Positions 45,501-55,396 of a DNA stretch of 64,000 nt are shown piece by piece; positions within the stretch are counted from its first letter, which is position 1; every line of letters starts with the position of its first letter. A program made the position numbers and the translations under genes. The notes beneath the pieces were generated by a model. The model searched no databases. It was given only the letters and a program-made list of their open reading frames with translations, and had not been told where the DNA came from. This DNA comes from Copromyces sp. CBS 386.78 (lineage: Eukaryota > Ascomycota > Sordariomycetes > Sordariales > Sordariaceae): NCBI GenBank assembly GCA_030685235.1, contig MU839187.1, forward strand, positions 92,536-156,535, in the 5' to 3' direction.

Positions 45501-46631
45501 CAAAGCCAAGAGAGAGAGCCTCATTTTGTTTTCTGGAGGGTGAAAGGTTGATGCTCCTGTTGGTCTCACTATTCGGGACTGCTGGCGCTAGTGCCTGGCA
45601 TGAGAATGGGGGTGTCGGGGTTTTGCTGCAGATTTAGCAACCTCACAACTGTTCGACAATGTGAGTTTGCTGTGCCTGTGCCTGTCTGTGGTGTGCCCCC
45701 GTATGAGATAAGCACACCGAGATACCAACTTACCCACCCCCATGCCCCATCGGATTCTATTAGCGTCTGGGCTCACCTGTCCAACTCATTCATCGGCTGA
45801 ACCGCTCGTACTGGCAGCCTGTAGCGTAGCACATTGGATATGCACAGCGCAGGCGTCAAAGTGGGACGTGGGACCGGAAACGGCTGGTGACAATAGGTAG
45901 TCGCGTTACAAATTTGATGCCATTCATGCCTTCGATCTCCTGACTTGCACAGCGCCAGCAATGGTCTAGGTGATGTCAGTCAGTGCGGATTGGCTGCCCT
46001 GGAGCTTGAATCGGAGCATGTCGGCTTCGTGTATAGCTGGATGGAGCAAAGGTAAGCCGAGACTCCTGTAGGGAAAAAGCCTGCGGCGCTGGGTGTCTAG
46101 AGAAATGCCCATCCGGCTGGGATCCGGCGGAGCCCAGAGGAGACTACGGGTCAGCGATTTGCTTCAGCTGGGCCAAGGGGCCTCTGGTGGATGGCATGTC
46201 GAGCATCTGTTGCCATTCGGGCTAGGTTCAATACGGTCTCGCCGAACGAAAATGGATTGGGTTTATGACGAGAATGACAGGCATCGAAGAACATGGAGCC
46301 ACGATGCGCCAGCACAGGCGCGCTGGCATAATCTCAGCTTGACACTCGCCGCCCTCCCGCCCGGCTTCTAGGATGTAACCGCATCGGTCGGTCGGGCCTT
46401 CTAGCGCTGGCTGGTTGTTTGGTGTTGATGACAAGGTTTTGCTGACTGTGAAGGGTGTTGCCGTCTTGTTCCGTTTTTTCTTTTGCGCTGTCACCAGTTA
46501 AGGCTCTCCTTGATAAAAGCCCTGGACGCAGCTCCTCCAAAAAAGGCCAGTGATCGTCTCCATCCTTGCCTCACACTCGCTCATTATTCCTACACTGCGA
46601 GTCTTCTCATAAGCTCTTGTTCAGATTCATC
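42528..46631. other. Long divergent intergenic region between the GT4 enzyme and epimerase genes
   Basis: This is 4.1 kb with no convincing gene. A 186-codon minus frame at 43476-44036 has no ATG at its start and no family resemblance. A 23-base A run sits at 44585-44607. The region probably holds two large promoters, as is usual for developmentally controlled fungal genes. Confidence 0.55.
44585..44607 (+). repeat. Homopolymer A run of 23
   Basis: There are twenty-three consecutive A residues on the plus strand. It could be slippage or the tail of an old retroposed insertion; no target duplication was recognised. Confidence 0.9.
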
Positions 46632-48103
46632 ATGTCGAGCACTTCGAGTTCCCGCTTTGATCTTGGGGATCACATCCAAGATCAGGATCTCTCTGAGGAG
46701 TATCTGACTTCGTCTTCCCGCGACTATTCGGCCGGCAGCTCGCCGCTTACCACTCCTGCGCTCTCCGATAATGAGTTCGACTTTGACGTGCCATCCGAAG
46801 ATGCCCTCTTGGAGCAGAGCTCGACAACACAGGCGCCGGCTGATGGTTCGGAGAAGTACATCATGGTGATTGGTGGTCTTGGATATATCGGCTCCCACAC
46901 CACGCTTGAGCTGCTTCGTGAAGGACACAATGGTGAGTGCTGATAATGGTGGTGTTGAGTGGATCTAGCAGCCCCTTATGAAAGCCAGTACACTAACGAT
47001 GTGATGTGCACACAGTTATCGTAGTGGACAACCTGAGCAACAGCTACAAGACCGTTCTCAAGAATGTCAAGATGCTGGCTGCCCATCACTGCAAGGTCAA
47101 CAACGTCCCCATGCCCCGTCTTCGCTTCTTCCGCATCGACTACCGCAGCAAGGCTATGCATGTTCTCCTGGAGAGATACAGCAAGCCGGTGATGACGGTG
47201 GACGCTACGTCGGGGAGGCAGGTTGTGTCGTACCAGTCCCAGATTGCAGGGGTGATCCACTTTGCGGCATACAAGTCGGTCGTCGAGAGCATCCAGCAGC
47301 CCCTTCGCTACTATCGCAACAACGTGTGCGGACTGGTCAACCTGCTTCAGGAGCTGGAGCGTTTCAACATCCGCAATTTTATCTTTAGCAGCTCGGCCAC
47401 CGTGTACGGATCCAAGGCCAACGCCGGCCTGCCACTCAAGGAGGAGGACCTCGTACACCACCAGGTCAAGACACAGAACGAGGCCGGGGAGACGACCATT
47501 GTTGAGCCGACCATTGAGGGTTTGTCGTGCCCGTATGCACGCACCAAATACTTTGGAGAAGCGATCTTGGCGGATGTGGCCGAGGCGGACGCTGATTGGC
47601 GAATCGTTGCGCTCCGATACTTTAACCCCGTTGGATGCGACCCTTCCGGCGTGTTGGGCGAGAGCCCGCGCGGGGAGCCGACCAACCTCTTCCCAGTGCT
47701 GACGCAGGTCCTTAAGGGTGACCGCCCCGAACTCAGTGTATTCGGATCTGACTGGCCGACACGTGATGGTACTGCGATTCGCGACTTTATTCACGTTCTC
47801 GATGTTGCCCGTGGACACATTGCGGCGCTCAACTGGAACACGAAGAAGGGCAATGGGTTCTCGACCTTCAACCTCGGAAGTGGTACGGGCACAACAGTTC
47901 TTGAGGCGGTGCGCAGCTTGGAACAGGCGGCTGGTCGCGAGATCCCCCTCGCCCTTGTCGACAGGCGGCCTGGCGATGTCGGCTCGTGTGTCGCTTCGAC
48001 GGATCGTGCGGCCAAGGAGCTCGGGTGGACGACTCGCGAGAGTATCACCAAGTGCGCTGCTGACCTATGGAACTACGTGTCCAAGGTAGCGCTGAGGTCG
48101 TGA
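46632..48103 (+). CDS. uge3: UDP-glucose/UDP-GlcNAc 4-epimerase, 462 aa
   Basis: Two exons, 46632-46932 and 47016-48103. The 83-nt intron is GTGAGT...CACAG with CACTAAC 20 bases before the acceptor. The core is a short-chain-dehydrogenase epimerase: NAD loop GGLGYIG at residues 81-87, catalytic Ser in SSSATVYG near 227, and Y274-ART-K278. It interconverts UDP-Glc/UDP-Gal and possibly UDP-GlcNAc/UDP-GalNAc, supplying both sugars of galactosaminogalactan. Unlike GAL10 it lacks a mutarotase domain. The first 74 residues are a Ser/Asp/Glu-rich extension not found in GalE. Its place between the Gtb3-type enzyme and the two polymer hydrolases favours the Uge3 assignment over a housekeeping Leloir epimerase; substrate range must be inferred, because the sequence does not show it. 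Confidence 0.93.
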
Positions 48104-49276
48104 CGGACGTCATGATGATGATCCCTCCTCACGTCTCCTCCTCCCACCTCTCCTCTCTTCTCTTCAATGATTCTCCGTTTTGGTCCATGATTTCCTAAGC
48201 GCAACAGCGAAGCAAAGCGAATCGTTGGCGTCTTTCTCATTGTTCTGTTTCTCTCTCGACTGTTTGGGTATGGCTTTTTGGATGGGAAAATATCCGGTTG
48301 GGCATCGTTGCTGGGCTGTTTCTGTTGTTGGTGTTTTTCGCTTCCGGGGTACGTAAGGGTGCAATGTACAAAAGGGTCGCAGGTCGCAGGACTTGATTTT
48401 TGTTCCTACTGTTCTGTTTGTTGTTGCCGTTTCGGTTGTAGACCGTAGATGCTTTATTTGCTGATGATGGTCGACGACGGATTGACGTTGGAAAGAACTG
48501 CAGTTGATGCGAAAAAAAAAAAAAAGCTCTTCACCCAGCTCTCCTCTGCTCTTGCCATTCTCCAATTTCGCGGCCGCGGTGGCGATGTCTTGTCGTCGCG
48601 CCTGCCCTACCGGTAATAATTGTTCGGATATGATGTTTCATTACTAACATGCCGTGGTGTTGAAGGGCACAGACGGTTGTTAATGCTTTATTGCCCCTCA
48701 TTTCGTGGCATTGTCAACAGTTTTGCGCTTCGGCTCCCAATTTACCCCGCGCAGATACCCCTCATTGCCCCTGCCCTCCGACGTCAAGTAAGTCAAGCCA
48801 TGTGCACCTTGATGGCCACCCAAACTCAATACCTAGGTACCTTGAGTCGAACAAGACACTTGCACAAATCATGACCAAGTGAATCCTCCAAGCCAGCCAG
48901 CCGTTCAAGTAGCTGACGGGTGATGGCCATGAAGAACAGATGTTGTACTACAGAAGTATGTCATCTTGAGCTTCTATACGTCCAGTGCCTACACTGGGTG
49001 CACTGCGGCTACCCGACGACAAGAGATCGCATTGCATATCTGTTGATGAAGATATGGTTGTTTGCATTTTGTTTATTTTGCTGCATTGAACTTGAAGCTT
49101 TGTTCTCCAAATTTGTATTGATGTGCAACCTGAACTCCAACTTTGACATGATGTCGTAATGCCCTAACAATTAATATAGAAGCCCACTGTAACCAAAAGC
49201 CCAATACCATCAACCCAGAAATTGCCTTGTCCCCTATCGACATTCCGTCACTTCAGAGTCACATCGCACTCTAAAA
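48104..49276. other. Intergenic region, no gene seen
   Basis: It holds the 3' flank of the epimerase and of the convergent small secreted protein gene. A run of 13 A lies near 48512-48525. No gene was recognised. Confidence 0.6.
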
Positions 49277-49774
49277 TCAGCACGCCTACCCCACGATCGT
49301 TAGTTTCCATTCGAGATCATCCAATATCGGGCCAGGCAGGATGGCGGCCATGTCGGAAGGAGGCTTACGTTTTGAGACGGCTTTGGGCATCCCCTCTCGG
49401 ACTCCAAGTAGGCAGCAACTGTTGCGGCGGCCTTGCATTGGCACATCTGGTGGGAAGGAAGGAGTCAACATCAACACACCGTTCTAGGCAAGTGGTATCG
49501 TCAGAATGTGGGAGGAACTTACGGCCTTCTTGTTCAGGAATGACGGGCAGTTCGATGGCAAGTTCTTGCACGGCTTGCGGAAGTCGGGCCGTACTCCATG
49601 GGCGTGCGTGTGCTTGCCCTTTCCTTTTCCAGCCCGAATCTCGAGGGGAAGGATGTTGCCAGCCCCGGGGGCAAGACCAGAGTCCAAGTTGGAGGAAAGA
49701 GCGTCCCTGGGCACCAAGAGGGCAGTGGACTGCAGAGCAAAAGCGGCAAGAACAACGGACAAGGAGAACTTCAT
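49277..49774 (-). CDS. Small secreted six-cysteine protein, 112 aa
   Basis: Three exons by my reading: 49774-49523, 49446-49369 and 49285-49277 (the last is Ala-Cys-stop). Introns: GTAAGT...ACCAG (76 nt) and GTAAGC...GGTAG (83 nt, with AAACTAACG near its end). The signal peptide is MKFSLSVVLAAFALQSTALL. The mature part has a GKGKGKHTHAHG basic/His stretch, then KPCKNLPSNC, MCQCKAAATVAAYLESERGC and a C-terminal NAC, so six cysteines, probably three disulphides. An alternative first acceptor at 49483 gives a longer but poorer frame. I recognise no family. It is an effector-like or cell-surface protein located inside the polysaccharide cluster, convergent with the epimerase gene. The splice model is predicted, not proven. 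Confidence 0.68.
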
Positions 49775-51640
49775 GTTGGGAAAGTGTGTCTGTGTGTCTG
49801 TGTGTCTGCGTCTGGCTTGTCTTTGATGTGTGCTTGAATTTGGACTGCGTGTGTGTGTATCTGCTAATCTTCAACAGAAACTCTCAAACCCCCAAATTCG
49901 AGGTGGGATGCCGCCATCTATGTTCTAATGTCATCCTGCTATGGCACCAACCAACCTTCTCCTACACTGCCTTTCAGCCAGACCGACTTCTCCGAACACT
50001 CCATGTACCTGCTGGAGTACACTTTTCTTTGCTTGAGCAGGGGTTCGGCAGCGAGTTAAACCAGTCAGCCCTAGCACGTACTTCGGGGCTGTTGTTGTTT
50101 TTTTCTGCCGGACCACGTCCCCGGATGCCTATCACCATCTCGACGCTTTCGGTTCTTCAGCTGTTGGCGACACCGACTATCGAACGAGAATGCACATCGG
50201 AGCAGTCTAGCTACTGGAGTCGAACCAGAATTCGTTGAAGAATTCGTCACCTCCTCCGAACAAGCATCCCCGGGCTGTCGCAGGCTTCAAGATCCAGACA
50301 TTCTTCGGAGAGCCATATCCCCAGCCCCAGCTAGCGTGACAGCGCAAATGTGACGGCATGAAAGAGGCACAATGAGGAGGCGAGGGGGGGGGGTACATGA
50401 AAACATACCAACTGTGTGCGGCTGGGTCTGTGGTTCTCGATGCGGTGGTGCGTTCGGAGAACCCACGCGGAGCCTCGCCAGCCAGTGCCAGCCCACTACC
50501 GCGAAATTTCAATACCATTACGTGATGGGTGGCCGTCATGAGTCGACGTTTTCGGACAGGGCTGAAGGCCAACCAGCGGGCAGTGTGGGTTGTCCGTCCG
50601 GATTGGGGCGCTACAACTATTGGGACGGCCGCATACTGCAAGTGATAGTATAGCACGCCTTGATACAGAATAGGGCCGGTTTACAGGTCTAATAACAGGG
50701 CGTATCACTCACTATTCCCAGGGCTGGTCTGCACTGAATCGCACAAATCCCACGCGTCCTTTTTCAGTGGTCCGGTCACTTCTAGACGCAGTGCACAAAA
50801 GTCTTTACGAGCTTCGTTTCTGCTGTGACACGTTGGACGAACCCCGAGAGCCCAGACAGACAACCTGATGGCGGCGACAACAGAGTTGGAACTTGGGCAA
50901 TTACTGCCAGCCAGGCCCGATTGTCTGTGGCGAGCTGTCTGCGCATACCTAGCGAACGAGTCTACGACGACCATGATTGCGACAGCCAACGTCCACTCAC
51001 AGCTGGTTGCTGATTGATGTCAAAACGACGTCGTCGAGGGGTTTCATCAGAGGCTCTGTGAGTTCAGCTGGCCACACAGTCACGGTAAAGCCAGCACGGG
51101 AGCGGGCCGGCAACACCCACCACGACACCAGGGACCACAAGCACGCAACAGGCTGCGGCGCACCAGGCACATTCACCCGTTAGCCACAGCCACACCAACA
51201 TCCCGAGACACGCATACTGGTGGAAGCTGCGTTGGATGGCAGAGGTGGTGAGGTGGTGTCCGGGCGGTCGAGCATCACGGAAGTGGCTGATGAGATGGAG
51301 GTCGTCTTTTCGATCTCATTGCCCAGTGCCCCCTCCTCTCACCTCGGGTGCCTCGACGGGAGGGGCCCGTCTGACCACTTGCCACCTGCGTTATACATCA
51401 GCCCTGGTTTAATTATTAGCGCGAGACTTGCAACCTCTTCAGACCAGGGAAAAGATAAGGGATTCTGGCGCTCCTATGAACGATTTATCGTGTCCCGCAC
51501 ACACGCACCAAAACCCACCAAAACTTGACTCCATTCCCGGCGGGCAATAACGAATCAGAGGCTTTTCAGGCCAGAAGTCTCGCCTATCCAGCCTAAAAGT
51601 GGTCAAAGTGCCCTCTGCAAGTACCACGCCAAAAATTAAA
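49775..51640. other. Intergenic region, no gene seen
   Basis: Normal-composition DNA. A run of 10 G at about 50387-50396 and TGTG-rich sequence near 49785-49860 are simple repeats. Overlapping antisense frames of 60-150 codons have no domain. Confidence 0.55.
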
Positions 51641-53438
51641 CTAGGTGATGTGTACAATATAAGACTGGTTTGTTTGTTAGTTTGGTTCTTCGAACATAGG
51701 TCGAATAGGGGAGAAATTGAGCTCTTATTGGCCTTTTTCTAGCTTTCGTTTGAAGGTACTGATATTGTGACTAGGGTAAAAAAAGCCATAAAAGCCTCTT
51801 ATGCCTCTTTCCGTCTCTTCTTAAGGCCCTTTAGGATAGGAAGATATAAGAAGGTAGTTTCCTATAGTACCTATCCGCTCGAAGCCCGAATACTTTTTCA
51901 CTCTCTAGTTCGAAAGGTGGAATTGGGCGTTTTTTGTACCAAACTAATAAATATACTAGGGCTAGATTGTATAGTAGGATGAGGTTGGGCCTGCGTGGCT
52001 GCGTGGGTATATCAGGTCGAGCAACGCCTTTTCAGTCAGCTACAAAATACTACAACTTACTACAACTTACTACAAGACACTACGATTTGACTCGACTTTA
52101 CCATTTTGGTAACCCGACAACGCTATACCTAGGTTTTTGCATTGAAAAACGAAAATAGGTTCTCTTACATTTCTTTTTTTGGTCCCTGACTGTATACGAG
52201 CATATTACGACGTACCCTATACGGGGTAGACGCCGTGCAACACGTCTTTGAAGCTATATATTTGATCGGTGTGCGAAATGAACCCAACCCAAACTTACTC
52301 ATAGTATGTCGGTGGCCTGTCGTAAGGCTGTATTTATGTAGCTTACCGGGGAGGTAGGTATGAATATGCGTTGTATTATATATATTAGCCTATGTAGGAT
52401 TGTTAGCGTGGTTCTTGCCCTATATTTTCTTATAAGGGGGTTTGTAAGGCGGACAAGTCTATCTACGCTATTTGATTGGTTAAAATCGCCTAATTTTAAA
52501 GTAAGAAAGAGTTGATAGACGGCCGTACACAAACCTCTTATTTTAGTATACGGCCGCTAGAATTACCTAGAATTAAACCCTATTAACTCCTATTAACTAT
52601 TCCTACCTTCTATAATAAGTAAAGTTAGAAGGTATTTATAGTGTATTTATAAGGTATTTGTAAGGTATTTACAACGGTTTAATAGATCGAGCTAACTAAA
52701 TTTCAAGATTACGACCGAAAATTTGACGAATTTCTAACTAGATTACAATTTTCCAATTAGATTATAGACTAGACTAAAAATCCCCTAAATTACTTATTTA
52801 GGCTTACTACACTCAAAAAGGCCTACAAACGCTAGAATTTCGATTCGAAATAACAAAATTTAAAACTTTAAAACGAAAGTTTACTTACCGTATAAACTAC
52901 TATAATGCCCGTATACCCTCGCTAAAAAGTTTATTATATACAACCCTCCCCTTTTAGTATATATAACCCTCTTCTTTTACCCTTGTATACTCTTTTAATT
53001 TTACCCTCTTTTATAACTTTTATACTTATCTCGTTAACCCTCTTTTAATACCCCGCTAACTCCCCTAAATCGTTAACCCTCCCCCCTTCTAACCTTCTTA
53101 ATACTAAGAAGACTACAATTAAGATAGTAGTACCGATATTAAAAATAATAAAAATTTTATTTACGCGGGCAATTTAGACTACAATTATAATAAATATAGT
53201 AATAAGGTAAGCTTGCCGCGCAACGTACAGGTCCTCCCAATTATAAACTTTCGGCGCGCTACCAACTACGTACCTAATTAGTATATATACCTTCCAAATC
53301 TCATATTAACTATTACTAACTATTAACCTAGCACCTTACTTACAATTATTATCACCCGGCTTCGAAAACCCTTAACTACCCTCGTCGCTGTTACTAAGCG
53401 CCCCCACCTCGGCCGATTAATCCTTTTTATTAATTAAT
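51641..53438. other. AT-rich, RIP-like repeat relic
   Basis: Composition shifts to AT-rich from about 51650, with TA-rich oligonucleotides and no open frame. There are imperfect tandem copies of ACTTACTACA near 52050-52070 and a hairpin of CGGCCGTA arms at 52519-52551. It probably consists of transposon remnants, including the 5' flank of the Tc1-type element. The ends could not be defined. Confidence 0.6.
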
Positions 53439-54497
53439 ATGGCTAAATTATCTTTTTCTTAATACTTTCCTAAACGAAAGACCGTACTAACTACCTACGA
53501 AGAGCGTATTATCTATAAGGCTCTTTGTACGTATACGAAAATAGAGTATAAAAATATTACCGCCGCCCTCAACTTTACTATCTGATAAGTACAATATACT
53601 TATTTCGCTAAGGCTATCCCGTATTGTCGCTTCGGGGGTAGGCCACTTACTATTCCGCCGTACTTCGTTAATATTCTTGTTTAATATATAAATACCCCTA
53701 TAAAGTCGAAGAGGTTCCTATCGTAAGCGGAACTAGGGAGGCGTATATTTGAATTTAATAGATACTATCGCTACTCTATCTAAAATATAATAAAATCCTA
53801 AAGTATTCGTCGTATCGAATAGCCAACCTACCTTCCCCTATCTAATCGCACCCGTCGTCTTCGCCTTATATTCGCTTTAAAGTATACCGGCCTTACTCCT
53901 TTCGAATAGGAGTCCTAGATTTAGAGTGACGAAACGTAAGTTAACGGTATTATTTAAAGCCGTCGTTTCGTTACCCTCTTTAAAGATAAGAAAATCGACG
54001 ACTTCGCTAAGGCTAAAATCAAAGCTCGCGGGTAGATATTCTAAGCCTACTTTACGGACAATAAAAAAAGTACGTTCTTATTTTAGAATTATAAGGAATA
54101 AGGTACAATTACCAACGATACTTATTAGAAGTATATCCTCCCTCTTTTATAATAATTCTAGTAATAAAATTCGTCTTTTGTCGTTATATAGGATAATACC
54201 CCAGCCTATAGTTCGAAATTAATGAAAGTATTTATTAAAGAGGCCTTTACTAGCGCAACGATTATCGACTAGCCCCTACACTCCCCTGATCTCAACCCCA
54301 TCGAAAACGTTTAGAACTAGATAAAGAGATAGATCGAGAACGAATACCCTACCAAACCAATTAGGAATAGCCTCAAGCTAGCAATCGAAAAAGTATAAGA
54401 AGCCGTTCCAAAGGACTACCTACTACGTCTAGTACACTCAATGCCCAGAAGAATCCAGGCGGTAATTAAGGCAAACGGTGGGCATACTGACTACTAA
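53439..54497 (+). pseudogene. RIP-inactivated Tc1/mariner-type transposase, 352 codons
   Basis: One continuous frame runs from ATG at 53439 (MAKLSFS) to TAA at 54495-54497 (GGHTDY), with about 30 internal stops and no frameshift. The stops sit where the family has Trp or Gln, as expected from C-to-T changes on both strands. Tc1 landmarks are intact apart from these: first-Asp block stop-SDET near 53925, QDNxPAH-like stop-DNTPAYS near 54190, and D-stop-PLHSPDLNPIENV near 54270-54315. The protein would have been a DDE transposase. The terminal repeats were searched for on both sides and not found, so element limits are unknown. Confidence 0.88.
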
Positions 54498-55396
54498 CCT
54501 GGTCGAAGTCACGGTTACGAAATAGTACTCGGATTTTCTAGATTTTAGTATAGGAAATTGACTGATTCACCGTAACTCTATTGTCCCTATTCTTATTCTA
54601 TAGGCCTCGTACACGTAATTTTATTAGTTTTATTCCCTGTCACCTCCCCTGTCGCCTCCCCTGTCGAAACCCCTATATGTACCGAGCTAACGATCCTACC
54701 AGGGCTCAGGTGTACAGCGAGCAGCACACTCAACACTAACAATTTGGACTGTGCCATTGTGCTATTTCCTCCATATTTCCTGATTTTCAACTGTTCGCCA
54801 CGGTGCTATTTTGCGGTATGTCAGAACAACATGCTCTTGCCAAGACCTCACCTGAAATCTATTTTAATGTAGTGTCGCCAGCATACAGGTGGTCAGCACG
54901 CCGGTAGTTGTTTTCGTACGCCCCGTGTTCACCCACGCGAATCGGCCGCCAATACCAGGCACCAGAAGGACGGTTCAACCGGCTCAATTTACCCGGGTTA
55001 CGAGCTTGTCAGGCATGCGTACATGGCCATACACGTCGTACAGAATTATGGGTGAAGCGTGATTGTCTAAGGTCTGACAGGTTGACACATACTGACAAGA
55101 AAATTCAGACGAGACATGGACACAACCATCGCCAACGTGTTCGGAAGAACATTCTATCAGCTCCATCATCACTCCACTATTTTAGCAAACATAGTAAGAC
55201 CTAAAGGCGTACTGAAACTCGCTACGAGACCCAGCAAGGTAGGTCCTTTTGTGGATACTCTATGTCTGTCTATTTCAGTTATACCACTACGGTATACACC
55301 TTACGGCATGATCTTTCTCGTCTATCTATGCGCGGGAGGCACAACGGCATAATCCCCGATCGAGCCATGAAGCCCTCCCTCGCTGGCCCTCCCCCA
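54498..55396. other. Intergenic, relic edge and 3' flank of the spherulin gene
   Basis: Composition returns to normal at about 54650. There is no gene. It should contain the right end of the Tc1-type relic and the 3' UTR of the downstream minus-strand hydrolase gene. Confidence 0.5.
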
